A program made the translations under genes and the position numbers. Below, one piece after another: positions 37,161 through 48,710 of a stretch of DNA of 64,000 bases. Positions within the stretch are counted from its first letter, which is position 1; each line of letters starts with the position of its first letter. This DNA comes from Acheta domesticus (Eukaryota; Arthropoda; Insecta; Orthoptera; Gryllidae), in NCBI GenBank assembly GCA_031308135.1, contig JAHLJT010000631.1, positions 211,528,731 through 211,592,730 of the forward strand. The letters run 5' to 3'. A model generated the notes under the pieces. The model searched no databases, was not told the DNA's origin, and worked only from the letters and a program-made list of their open reading frames with translations.

Positions 37161-37794
37161 GCGGAAACCCGAGAGCGGTGGGCGCAGCTGGAGCGGTGCC
37201 GGCGCCAGATGAAGCTCGCGATGCGCGTCTGCGGACGCGTTCGCTCGCGCCGTGCACCGGCAACGTGCAGGCGGTCGCCAACCAGCGTCAGGAAACCAGG
37301 ATGTGCCCTGCGCACACCAAGCACCCACCTCATAGCGTAGAAAATCGAATGTTGTTAGTATAATCACACACACACACATAAGGCACACATGCATTGTATA
37401 TTTTCGACCCCAGTGGATAAGCTAGTAACCAATAAAAATTACAGGAGAACAATGTAATCACCTCCGCATGATTATTTAACCTAATTTTCGGGCGTGAATA
37501 AAGAAAAAACTCACCTTATTTGATATTAATGTTCTCAAATAATCATTGATAACTTTCAATATCCAGACCACTCAATTTGTCGTAATTAGGATTTTTGATA
37601 TGAAATCTTGTGATATATTGGTAAATACATATATGGCCATTACTCTTCAGTAAGAAAGGATTTAACTTCTCTAATTATTCATAAATATTGAAATATTTTG
37701 GAGATTGCAATGGAATAAGCTGGTAAGTTTTACTTATAAGCTGGTAAGTTTTACTTCTATAACATTTGTTATAGAACATCAATTCCTGTTTGTT

Positions 37795-38105
37795 TGTTTT
37801 TTCGCGAATAGGCCAACTTCGACCACGCGGGCATGCATTCTGTATTTACCGGGGCTCAATTACAGTATCTGGATAGCAGGTGCATGCAGTTTTTTTATTA
37901 AGGGATCAGCATTTAGCTGGATCTTCTTTTTATCCCCCAGGTTGTTAGACCTGGGAGAAGATGAAATGATGATGAGGGGTGAAAGGACGACACACACTAA
38001 TAAATACAAACACACCCATGCCCGAGGTGGGACTCGAACCCGCGATCCTTCCGTCCGAGGTCGCCGCGGTATTACTGTCTTAGCGATCTCCGCCATCCGG
38101 ATCAG
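37795..38105 (-). mobile_element. SINE-B, tRNA-headed, minus strand
   Basis: On the minus strand the element starts near ctgatccggatggcggagat and has a perfect box B ggttcgagtcc in gatcgcgggttcgagtccca, followed by gggcatgggtgtgtttg. A tRNA-like head followed by tgtgtttgt-type sequence is typical of insect SINEs. It is distinct from SINE-A. The acceptor stem is not convincing, so not a functional tRNA gene. Confidence 0.6.
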
Positions 38106-38156
38106 CTATTATTATTATTATTATTATTATTGTTGTTGTTGTTGTTGTTGTTGTTA
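38106..38156 (+). repeat. (ATT)n(GTT)n microsatellite
   Basis: About eight att then eight gtt units, abutting the head of SINE-B. Confidence 0.95.
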
Positions 38157-38639
38157 AATATCCCATAAAGAGTAAGGGCTTCCGAATTTTCAGTAGGATG
38201 GTTAAATGAATTAATCTCTATTGTCTTGCACTCATTGAAATAGTACATGTTAACATTTTAACTTTAAAATTCTTGAATCACTCATATCACCTCTACACAT
38301 ATAGTTTGTAGAATGTTCACTTTTACAATCGCTAAATTAAACGTCAATGTCATAATTACCTTAATTACTATTTATTGCATTATTTACTTGGCATATCATT
38401 TCAACTGTCAGAAAATCTTGTAAATTTTCTACTTCCAAATTATTTGTTTAATTGTTATAACTGACGTACATTTTGTATGCGAATGCACCCTCTTCATAAT
38501 GAAATAAATATTAAAAATTAATTAAAAATATTAAGTACTTCTAGTTAACTCGCTCATTGAAGGCCATCCATCAGATTTTCAAATAGATGTATCCTTCAAG
38601 TTGAAACATGTTAGGGTAGTGTGTTTTTTGCTGGTTCGC

Positions 38640-38980
38640 TCCAAGTCAACACCAGGTCGGCAACGAGCCATCTCATCATCCCCTCTCCGAAGTGCGCGGG
38701 ACTTGTTTATGCCGCCACCGAGCACTTCGCCTAGTCATAATTACAAGCTTAACTGGCGGACTGGAGGAAAATAAACATTGTTTGGGCGGCGCGCTTTGTG
38801 GCAGATGGGAATTGACCGTCCTGCCGGGGAAGTATCGGGCGCGGAGCGGGGCACAAAGGCGCGACCTCGAGTGGGAGCCGCTTCGCCGTGTTGACGCTGG
38901 GGCGATTTCGCACAGGCCAGGAGCCCTTATCAAAAACAGTTCTCGTCGGAATGTAGTCTCAACGCAGTTCAACTGCACTT
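38640..38980. other. GC-rich island
   Basis: Contains tagtcataattacaagctta near 38732. No peptide recognised. Preceded by AT-rich 38160-38630 with nothing seen. Confidence 0.4.
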
Positions 38981-39015
38981 CACCAGGACCTCGCTCGTAT
39001 CATTCCAGAGACCGG

Positions 39016-39443
39016 CTGCGGTAGCTCAGGCCATGAGTTGATGACATTGCAATAGGACCGGGAGGTCATAAGAATCCGACGGTGGCAGGATTTTTGACAC
39101 TAACTGCAAAGCTGGGTTGAATTCAGTTAGTGTCTGGAGGAGAATTCTAATGAGTTTCTGCTCTGATCGGTTTACCTTGGTTTACCTCCGAGAGTTTACC
39201 TTGGTTTCTCCGATGAACCCCAAGCGAATGCTGGAGCAGTACCCTAACAAGCAGGCCACTGACCGCACGCCATCTTTTCTTCCTCTTTCTAGTCCTATCC
39301 CTCACCCTTTATTACTTACATGCACTACACTACCATTTAGCAGGGGAAGATCACCGCAACTCCCGAGGAAACCGCATGCACTACTTACGGGAGTAAAAAC
39401 CTTAGCAGAAGACGCACCCAGAATCACTAATCAATTAATAATT
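39016..39443 (+). mobile_element. SINE-A copy 7
   Basis: Head gctgcggtagctcaggccat, box B decayed (taagaatccgacggtggc), internal duplication of ggtttaccttggtttac-type sequence, 3' end acccagaatcactaatcaat. About 100 bp before the 3' end is missing. The tail is part of a large palindrome with the sequence at 39771-39809. Confidence 0.7.
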
Positions 39444-39809
39444 AAAAATGTTCGTTATAAAATGTATGAAAGCGATTAACGGCATGATGTTGGCAGAGTG
39501 GAAACGGTTAGTTGTATACTGAGATTTTCCTTATTCTGCTTGTAACACAAATCAGCTGTTGAACGATTTCATACAATCGAGAGTTTGAACGTCAACATAG
39601 TGACGTCACCGTAGCGACATTTAAGCTCCCGAATGGTTGGCAGCGAAACAGCTGATTTGTGTCACACGCAGAATACGGAAAATCTCAGTATACAACTGAC
39701 CATTTCCACTCTGCCAACATCATACCGTTATTCGCCTTCACACATTTTATAAACGAACATTTTTAATTATTAATTGATTAGTGATTCTGGGCGCGCCTTC
39801 TGCTAAAGC
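39400..39809. repeat. Long palindrome: ~160-bp arms around an 86-bp loop
   Basis: Left arm 39400-39560, right arm 39647-39809. Matching words include cttagcagaag/cttctgctaaag, acccagaatcactaatcaat with its complement, gatgttggcagagtgg/ccactctgccaacatc, tatactgagattttcc/ggaaaatctcagtata and aacacaaatcagctgtt/aacagctgatttgtgt. The outer about 40 bp of each arm is the SINE-A 3' tail, so the palindrome extends across an element boundary. The loop contains two tgacgtca-like motifs. Confidence 0.85.
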
Positions 39810-40400
39810 CTTGATAGTCTCCTACAAAGTCTGCATAGCCTCCTGTCGCACAGCGGCTTGTGCCACCTTCGCTGCCGCAGAGCGGAAGGGTCACAGGGTA
39901 GCGAGAAGCGCTTCCCTGGCAGAACAGAGCCTCCGCGGCCGCGCGCATGCGCAGCTGGGCCTCGCGCCCGTGGGACGCGCGAGCGCTCGCGGTGGCCGCA
40001 GTAACGTCCGTCCGTCGGTGCCGCGCCGCTCAGCCGGCCCGGCAGCCGCCCCGCGAGCGGCGCCGCGCCAGCCGCGCCGGCCGCGATGTTTTATAGTTGA
40101 TGCTGTAAAGATATACGGGGCGCAGCGCAGCCCTCAAGTTAGGCCGCGCCGGAGATTTAGAGGCTGTCGCGACCGTATTTCAAGCGTTTTGCGCTCTCGC
40201 GCGCTCGCGCGCGCGCTCTCGCGGAGCGTTTAGCGAGCGTGTGGCGATCTGATAGGCGTGTGAAACCCGCCCGTCCGCCCGCCGCGGCGGCTCACGTCGC
40301 CCCGCGTCGCTGTTCTTTTATTGGCCGCGAATAGCTTGTTCAGGCAATCGATCGACTCTCTGGAAGCGACTCGCAAGATCGATGAGGTGTGTTAAGGCTC
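39810..40400. other. CpG island
   Basis: GC-rich with a gcgctcgcgcgcgcgctctc run near 40200. No coding signal. 40401-41087 beyond is AT-rich with nothing recognised. Confidence 0.45.
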
Positions 40401-41087
40401 CTGGTCGGGTCTGAGATTCACGGAAACAGATGGACTTGCGTTCGTGTAACGATGACAGCGAGAGCAATCGGTACGTTATTGCTACCATATGGTTTACACG
40501 TTTTAATTACGTTTCATACCGAGACATGCTGCAGTTGTTCGCTTCCATTTTACAGAGTTTCTCAGAAAGATCAGTTGTTTTTCTTGAATGTGTATTTGTT
40601 CTCCAAGAAACGTTTCGCTATTACATTTATTCCTTTTAAAATTTATAAATGTGTCTTTCATATTTTTCGTATGCCTAAGGCGCTAGTTAGAAAGGATTTT
40701 TCTATGTAATAGAACACACATCAAAACAGTATCTTTTGAAATTAATCCATTTATTTTAAAAAAGTTTACTATAAAGCACGAGGCACGTTTTTAGTTCTTT
40801 CCTCTCTCATTGAAAAAGAAGTAAAATGAGCTTTATTGTTGATAACTTATTTCAAAGTTTAACTGCGTATATAATCACTTGTATATCCTTCAAGATTGTT
40901 TTTTACAATTTGGTCTCATTTAACACACTGCTATACGCGTCGCGTGAAAGAAATATAAAAGAAAATCATTTACGATCGACTGCTGAGCGAGCGCCTCAAG
41001 CTACTCAAGAACAGCGTGCATTTTATAAACAATAGGAACAAAAATGGTCAACAGTGCACAACCATTTGCACCCCTCGTTGCTCCTCT

Positions 41088-41185
41088 TTGTTGAGAAGAA
41101 GACTTTTCTTCTCATTGTTGAGAAGAAGACTTTTCTTCTCATTGTTGAGAAGAAGACTTTTTCTTCTCATTGTTTAGAAGAAGAC
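41088..41185 (+). repeat. 27-bp self-complementary tandem repeat, about 3.5 copies
   Basis: Unit ttgttgagaagaagactttt+cttctca; within each unit gagaagaa pairs with ttcttctc, so every unit is itself a hairpin. The last unit is degenerate. Too few and too degenerate to be anything but a minisatellite. Confidence 0.85.
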
Positions 41186-41429
41186 TAAATAAACTTGATT
41201 TCACCTATTTGTACTGACGTCATCTCTTCCCCTATTTTCCCACCTCATGCGTCCCAGACTAAGTCATGTGACCATCTAAGAACTTCACAACCACACCACA
41301 GATCAGGATCTACATAGAAACGAATGTAGAGGGCAGCTACTTGGATTCTCACTGAGCCACTGAGCAGCGCGGACCGCCGTCTTCAAAGCGTGTAAACTGT
41401 TGTACGACCCGGGTTGTACAGCATATCAC

Positions 41430-41810
41430 ACGGTTCTAACACGGCGGCAATTCGCATCCGATCGGCACACGGATTGTGGGTAGCTTTCCTTTCTGTTTAG
41501 TACCTTTTCTGTGACCACACCGTTTCCCCCAATGCGTCGCCTCACCGGTTCCCTCAACGCCTATCCTGGCAACACTCCCTCCTGTTGCCTCCCGCCTACC
41601 CCGTTTGCACGGCACTTTTAACGTTTCTCTTTGGAATTCGCCTCCTTGACCCCACCCCCGCCGCCGCCGCCTGGGATTTCCCCTGCGAGCGGCGCGTGCC
41701 AAAGGCGCGGAGCCCTCGACGCTGAGCACACAGCGCACCCCTGCGGCGCAGCTCGACCGCCTTCGGACGGCTCTCGGGCACTGGTCTGTGTGGTTTCGCC
41801 GGCGCGAGTA
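41430..41810. other. GC-rich island
   Basis: No coding signal; ends about 75 bp before the hAT-like element. Confidence 0.4.
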
Positions 41811-41885
41811 CAGTTTTCGTCAGAGAATTGATTGCCTTTTTCTGAAAATTTGCTTCACTTCAGTGTATTTGGCATGTGTTATAAC

Positions 41886-42665
41886 CAGGTCTCGGATTCT
41901 GATGGCATATCGTCTTTTCAGTGGTGCATTCTAGACGTATAGTGCGTTTTTTCTAACTCTGCCCCTCAAGCCCCTATGGCTACGATGGAATATCACACGG
42001 CGTTTCGCGTCTTTCTCCGTCGAGCCGCTAGGAGTCGCGTGATTGAGAGTACTGCTTGATACGGACGCGATCATGCGATATCTGCGGCATGATTAAGAAC
42101 GTCGCGAAATACCGTGACATATTCCATTGTAAAGACGGGCCTTGAGGGCGAAGTTAGAGAAGTCGCAGTATAGCTGACTTTTAAATGAATGTTTATCACG
42201 ACATGTAGGTGATAGAAAAGTATAGGTATTGAGTTTTGTTTGTCGTTTTTGCCATTTTCAATTTTTAGGTTATTTTTATGGACCTTTACGTCATTTTTGT
42301 CATTTTTATGCAATTTGTTTCATTTTCGTGTTTTTTGATAATGAAAGTTTTCATGAATTTACAATGACACACTAAAATAAAGTTTTTATTGTGTCATCAG
42401 TTGACGACACACGTCTACTGTAGTGGACTCTGTTTTTCAAACTCTCAAAATTACACGGATCTTTAGTAACTTCCTCGACCTTTCAAAACTGACGGTTGAA
42501 CAATCGGAGCTAAAGATTAGATTTCAGTGGATAAAATCCATTGAATAAATAAACATTTTCATACACATTTTTAGTATTGAAAAAATTAAGCACTTTCCTC
42601 TTATTTTTAAGTCATTTTATAGGTCATTTTCAAAAAATTTTTAGGTCATCAGAATCCGACCCCTG
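41886..42665. mobile_element. hAT-like MITE C1 with a nested MITE
   Basis: Ends caggtctcggattctgat and the inverted atcagaatccgacccctg. Flanked by a probable 8-bp target duplication, gttataac (41878-41885) and attataac (42666-42673), one mismatch; 8-bp duplications and CAGG-type ends fit hAT transposons. It is interrupted at 41940-42170 by a foldback MITE. No transposase frame. A second copy is at 50158-50796. Confidence 0.75.
41940..42170. mobile_element. Foldback MITE B2, nested in C1
   Basis: 231 bp, ends tagtgcg and cgcagta, flanked by TA on both sides (41938-41939 and 42171-42172). The uninterrupted paralogue at about 50202-50220 has a single TA at this point, so boundaries and target duplication are fixed by comparison. 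Confidence 0.88.
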
Positions 42666-42673
42666 ATTATAAC

Positions 42674-44130
42674 AGTAGATCGTTTGCTAAGTGTAGAGAA
42701 AATGCATTACTTTGGAATCAGTAACGTATGAGTTATAATAATACAGATATGTGCTCCATTTAAGCCTTTCCTGTTGTGCAATATCCATTTGCCCAATTTA
42801 GAATCGTTCCATTATTTACAAATTTTGCTGCACATTTTACTGCCAGTTGAACTTAAAGAATCCATTATTGAACATATTTCTAAATAGCCAATGTAAAGGA
42901 AGTGCAAAGGAAGTTACAATTCATCGGTAAAAAATTAAACATTTTCGAAATGAATGCAATAATTAAAATAATAAAATAATGAAATCTCACAATTATTTTA
43001 AGATTCACAAGAAATAACTTTGAATTAAATTACATATTATTATTTCCGTCTCGGCTAACATTATTCTGACAAGGACTTCGACGGATATGCAGTATACATT
43101 TATAAAGAAAATCCAACTTAAATTAGTATAAAGTATTAAGTGTATCGGGACTATTGTTAATTTCATATTTAAACAGTCTTTCCCATGGCCAACCCTGCAG
43201 AGGGTTTTGGCATCCGCGATTTCGTTTTCCTTGAGCGGTGCGCCGGCCGTCCCGCCGTTGTTTTCCTCATATGTAGAGATGGCACTCCTCCAAGAGCTCC
43301 TCCCGGACTGTGACGGAGGTCGTAAGTAGCACCGAGCCACGGGCGGTCTCAGTTTCAGCAAAACAAACGAGTTGCATGGCCTGGCTCACGAATCACCTGA
43401 TTCGGGTACCGCGCTACCTGCAGTTCTGCACTAAGATGCATGCAACTCTGTCACACAAAATTATCAATGTAGTACGACACCGAAGTGAGAATGACTGAAT
43501 ATTTTTACAGTTTTGTGTTAAGTTGAAAACTTATGGTTATCATCAATTTTATTTTTAAAAAATACAATAATTTAAGTCATATATTGATTAAAATAAGTAT
43601 TTTTAATATTTACTGGTTTTCAGTATGTTGACTCAGCGTTTCGAACCGTATCCTTAAAAAAATCTGGTCATTAAGTTCCATACTTTCAGTACCTGTTATA
43701 AAATATTGAAGAGTACATTTGGTCGTCACGTTGTTTGAATTGGATAAAGAAGTTACTGATGATTTACTAACAATTATTCAGTGTGCGAACAAAAATATAA
43801 AAGAAAGTTTGCCGGCCAAGAGACCTTGTGTTGTCCGTTCTCTTCTAATAACTTCAGCAAAGATCAGTATTGTGGAAATTTATGACAGACAGCACAGCAA
43901 TAAAAACTGCTGTCATATAAATCACGGTAGATTGGTTTCGTAGAAGAAAAGAAAACCTTTGTTGATGAGAATTACAGGCAGTTGGGGTTATCCAATATGC
44001 AAATTAAAGTTCATTCAAATTAAATTTCACAATGTTGTGATAAACTGAATATTTCGTAATTAATATGGAATTGCAGTTAGCGCAACTACAAGATATGCAG
44101 GTTTTCCTAGGAGATATTTCACCTTATAGA
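42674..44130. other. AT-rich intron with a short mid-GC block
   Basis: 43150-43460 is mid-GC with a 118-codon minus-strand frame that I do not recognise; the rest is AT-rich with nothing identifiable. Confidence 0.4.
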
Positions 44131-44788
44131 TCAACGAAACAGAAGCCGCACCTGGACTTCATTCCGAATTCATCATCGTGCGCATGTGTAGTTCTTACCC
44201 GCGCTTGTCGGTACGAACTAGGAGCGAACACTCGCAACTGCCCGAACTGGCGAGGTTCTGCAAATCGGTTTTTCGCTCCAGCTGAGGTCGCGGGCTTCCG
44301 ATTCTGCCCGGAGGTTCACGACCTCGACTTGCATCAGCTGCGGGGAGCGGCGTGTTCGCTTAAGCCACACAGTTATAATAGTTGCTGACCGATGTTCTTC
44401 AACTAGCGCACTGCTTTCTAGCCAAATACAGAACGCAAACACGATGAAAGTTTAATTACAGGCTAAAATATTTTTTTTATTAATTTTTAAAAATATGTGT
44501 AATTATTTGCGATTTATTTATCGCAAGATTATTTCTCGTATTTATTTATTTATCGAAGAGAAAGTTTGCGTATGAATTAATATTGCATCAGAAAAGAATA
44601 TGGTGTTCATGATTTTTCTCTTTGAGACAGAAAATTGACCACGTAGGCAATTATTGAATCGTAATGGCTATAGTCACATTGCAAGTGTCTTCGATGGCTA
44701 GGTACGTTACTGGAATGGAGGTTTAAACAATTTTTGCCATTTGGAAACCATCCGAATTCGTCAAGTGATTCTTTTCGTCTTCATCTTA

Positions 44789-45041
44789 TACTGCGATTTT
44801 TGTAGGAAGAGCTCTCAAGATAACTCAAATCCCATCTTCGCGATGGAATATGTCACGGCATTTCGCGTCTTTCTCAGTCGTTCCGCTAGATTTCGCACGA
44901 TCGCGACCGTATGAAGCAGTGCTTGCGATCATGCGACTTCTACCGGCAAGACCGAGAAAAGACGCGAAATGCCGTGACATATTCCATCGCGAAGATGGGA
45001 TTTGAGTTATCTTGAGAGCTCTTCCTACAAAAATCGCAGTA
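44789..45041. mobile_element. Foldback MITE B3, near-perfect palindrome
   Basis: 253 bp between TA dinucleotides (44787-44788, 45042-45043). The first about 84 bp match the reverse complement of the last 84 without a mismatch by eye; the inner parts are diverged inverted repeats. Ends tactgcgatttttgtaggaa and its complement. The perfect arms suggest recent mobilisation or arm homogenisation. Confidence 0.9.
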
Positions 45042-45632
45042 TAGTTGCGAGGGAAGGCGAGCAGGGCGACTCCCGTGCCAGGGAGGCTCCCGGCGGCCCG
45101 AGGTGGTCGGCGGGCGGGCAGGGCGCCGTGCAGCGCGTAATTGGGGCGGCGATGGTATCGCGCGGGCGCGGGTCGCGTTTCCCGCTCCGCTGTGCTCCGC
45201 GCGTGGCCCCGCGACCCGCGCGGGCGGTGGCCGGCGGCGGCGGCGGCGCGGCGGGGCCGGGCGCGCGCATCTCGGGTTCCGCCCCGACCCGACCGCCCCG
45301 CGATACGCGCGCCGCCGCCCCCACGCGGGTCGCTTCCGCGCCGCACGCGCGCCCGCCGAGGGCCTCCCCCCACCCCTCTCCCCCGCGGCCTCCTGCATCC
45401 GCGGCCGCGGCCGCTCCAGTTGCGGGGACGTGCCTGGCATTCGCGACGCGCTCCCGCGCCGGCAGCGGCCAGCACGCGCCCGCCCCCGACCCCCACGCCT
45501 CCGCCGGAAGCCCCGCGCGGCGGCTCGCTCGCTCGCGGCGCAGGAGCACACGCACGACGCACAAAGCAAAGGATTTGCTCCTCCGGATTCGCCGCTTTCT
45601 CAGGAGTCACTGTTTGCACTTCTAATCTCTTC
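45042..45632. other. CpG island
   Basis: Very GC-rich, spanning from the MITE end to the next SINE. Up to four overlapping frames are open, all A, R, G and P rich; no conserved motif. Confidence 0.5.
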
Positions 45633-46422
45633 CCGGCTCAGGGCATCAACGCATTTCACTGCGAAGTCTGGGGTTCGAGTTCCGACGGTGGTAGGATTTT
45701 CACTAGCCAGATTGCTAGGTCGCGTTGAGCCATTGTCTATACTTCGGTTTTTCTTTCTTGGCGCATTGGGGGGGGTCATCAAAATGGAATATCTCACGGT
45801 ATTTCGCGTCGTTCTCGGTCGTGCCGGTAGGAGTCGCATGATCGCCAGCACTGCTCGATACAGCCGCGATCCTGCGAATCCTAGAGGCACAATTGAGAAC
45901 GACGTGAAATAGCGAGAGATATTCCATTTTCATGACACACCCTCACGCTCCAAGAAAGAAGAACCGAAGTACGAAGAGGTGAGTACCAGCGCTCCACTGC
46001 TCTGATCATTTCCGTGATTTCTCGCATCCATCCGTGGTTTTCCCGTTTTCCGTGGTTTCTCCGATCAACAAACACCATGGGAATGCCACAGCAGTACTCT
46101 AACAAACGACCCATGGACAGCGCGTGTTCTTTCCTTCCTCTTCCTTGCGCTTCCTTCACCCCGTACTTACAGATACTTAACATGCACTACACTAACACAC
46201 ATGCCGGGACACCAGTCGGGACCTTGAAGCTTGTCCCGGAAGGACGGTGCCCTGCTGATGGAAGATATTCGAAAGGGGAAAACCCCGCTAGCTGGGGTGT
46301 AGATCGGTGCCGGATCTCACCATCCAGCGCGGGTAGATCACCACCACTTCCCGCGATTAAAATACACTACACTTACGGGACTAAGGACAGCCGTTGACGC
46401 GCCCGAAATCACTAATCAATCT
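45633..46422 (+). mobile_element. SINE-A copy 8, interrupted by a MITE
   Basis: Head ccggctcagggcatcaacgc, box B ggggttcgagttccgacgg, then a MITE at 45740-45971, then resumption with cactgctctgatcatttccg through the 3' end gcgcccgaaatcactaatca. Without the insert the copy is close to full length. Confidence 0.78.
45740..45971. mobile_element. Foldback MITE B4, nested in SINE-A copy 8
   Basis: Ends tacttcggtttttctttctt and its complement aagaaagaagaaccgaagta. The core gaatatctcacggtatttcg is shared with the other B elements, but the outer about 40 bp differ, so this is a distinct subfamily. Left flank TA present; right flank is cg. Confidence 0.78.
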
Positions 46423-46849
46423 ATTCTCCCTTATATTTGCCAAGAAAGTCCGACTGACTCATCTGTTTTTGAATTGCTGCGGTATCAACAGATATTTGAT
46501 AAAAATGAACAGTGTCGAGAAATAAAATACATCTACCAATGTCGCACTTTTTGGTGTATGTTTGGATAGACAAGGAGTTCTTGTTATGAACGCAACACTG
46601 AATACTCCCTCATGCTCATTTCATGTTAGTACGCTGATACGCGTTTTACACTCTTATCCATTTTTTGAATTTTTGAATTTCCATTTTATTGCAAATGAGC
46701 GTATAATCTCACAAACAAATTTGCGAATAAACTATTTGGATATAATAATTAAACTTGTACATATTGTTTACAATTGAAAATCGAGCTTAAAAATATCCTG
46801 CCAACACAAGGCTTCACAAGAGATAATTTCAGATTCCATTCTCTTCATC

Positions 46850-47100
46850 AGTAAAATCGTGTGCTGGCGGATTTTCGTGGCGTGGAGCTGCGAAGCGCAC
46901 AGTGGGATGACGCCGGCGATGTTGTGTGCGGAAAGGGAACGGCGTGCGCGCACGTTGCGGCTTTGGCACGGCAGTGAGCCCGCGCCGCGATTCCGCTCGC
47001 CTCTCACGTCGCCCGCTGGAAGGCGAGCGGAATGCCATTCTCCTGAGGAAGAGCGAAGATGCTTTGATCAGCGTGCGATCACGGCCGACTAACGGCCATT
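46850..47100. other. Small GC-rich island
   Basis: No coding signal; flanks 46430-46840 and 47110-47530 are AT-rich and featureless. Confidence 0.4.
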
Positions 47101-47529
47101 CGAAATTAGTAGTTTTTGACAAACAACACAATTTGACGAATCCTCGATTTGAAACATGAATGTGAATTAATCAGTCGAATGCCTTCAGCATTCGCACGAA
47201 AAGGTCTTCAATACCACTGATCAGTAGTGTTAGACGTATATTTGTTTCTTTTTATAAATTCCCCAAAAGTTTACTTATACGAGAAAATGTTCGTATGGAG
47301 TTAATATGAAAACACGTTTATATAATCTAATTTTACTGTATGAGTTAAGACATCGAGAATAAACAATAAGAGACATTAGTGTCGTGTTTCGAATTATTCG
47401 TAATTGCTAATGTACTGATAGCAAAAACATGAAGCACAATGAAGGAAAGAGTCGAAATTTCTATTGTAGATCCGCACTAGCAGAGAATGTATTAGCTACA
47501 GATACTGGAATGGAAAGTTTTTTTGGGCG

Positions 47530-48710
47530 GCGTATTATGAAAATGCGAGAGCAACGTTGCAGAAGTCCGATGAGGTGGACTGTGAGCGCTCCCGCCTGGC
47601 GGAGAGCACGCGCCGACGGCCGGCCCGTTGGCGACGCCAGCGCCGCGGAGCGCCGCGACGCAGGGACGACGCGCGAGGCGATGCTATCTGGGCGCGGTAA
47701 TGATGGAGCGGCGCCGCCGGCAGGTTGACACCCGGAATTAATAGCGACAACGCCCGCACTGGCAGGAGGTCGCCTAATCTGGACGCGCGCCCCGCCGGGC
47801 AGCCCCTCCACCCGCTGCCCCGTGTCGTCTCGCCCCGCCCCGCAACGCCCCGCCGCAACGCCCCGCCCGCAACGCCCCGCCCGCAACGCCCCCGCCCGCA
47901 AACGCCCCGCCCGCAACGCCCCGCCCGCAGCGCCCCGCCCGCAACGGCTTGCGATTGCGCACCGTGGCGGGACGTGGAGGTGGCGGGGACGGCGATGGCG
48001 GGGACGGCGATGGCGGGGACGGCGATGGCGGGGACGGCGGTGGCGGGGACGGCGATGGCGGGGACGGCGATGGCGGGGACGGCGATGGCGGGGACGGCGA
48101 TGGCGGGGACGGCGATGGCTGGGACGGCGATGGCGGGGACGGCGATGGCGGGGACGGCGGTGGCGGGGACGGCGATGGCGGGGACGGCGATGGCGGCGAC
48201 GGCGATGGCGGCGACGGCGATGGCGGCGACGGCGATGGCGGGGACGGCGATGGCGGGGACGGCGATTGGCGGGCCACGGCGGTGGCGGGGCGCGGCCGTG
48301 GCGGGGCGCGGCCCGGCAGTGGCGGTGGCGGGGTGAAGCGATGGCGGGGCGCGGCGGCGGCGGGGTGCGGCGGCAGCGGCGCGGATCGTGTAGCGGGCGT
48401 CGCCGGGGCGGGGGCGCGGTGCGGGTGGCGGCTGGCGCGGGTCCTTTTGTCGTGGGGGAGGGGGGGCGAGGCGAGAGTGAGCCGTCAAGCGAGCGCGAGG
48501 CGACCCACTGACGCGCGCCCACGCACGGCACGCATTCCCCACGCCGCGCCGCCCCGCGCCGCGCCGCGCAGCGCCCGCCGCGCGCGTGAATGGCAGGCGG
48601 CGCTGAGTGACGGGCGCGGGCGGAACCTCCCGCAGGGCGCGCGCCGCCCGCGCTCCAGGCATTGTGTACTTTCCGACGACTCGTCACTCGATCCTCCGCA
48701 CGCAGTGAAT
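47530..48710. repeat. CpG island with 15-bp minisatellite ggcgatggcggggac
   Basis: About 47985-48275 holds roughly 19 tandem 15-bp units with a few ggtggc and ggcgac variants. At 47828-47945 there is a cccgcccgcaacg repeat of about 15 bp in the opposite base bias. Since the unit is five codons long, all frames stay open, giving false frames of up to 408 codons. A non-repetitive part near 47700-47765 includes cggaattaatagcgacaacg. Confidence 0.9.

Noticed and set aside
36214..37394. Two overlapping minus-strand frames of 355 and 378 codons rich in S, P and L
   Set aside because: They lie exactly on the polypurine tract, occur in two frames at once and contain no domain; composition artefact.
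38020..38105. Possible tRNA gene (perfect box B)
   Set aside because: Acceptor and anticodon arms do not fold convincingly and a SINE-like body follows.
44825..45912. 264- and 269-codon frames across the 45-kb CpG island
   Set aside because: They run through MITE B3, SINE-A and B4 sequences and are open on several frames.
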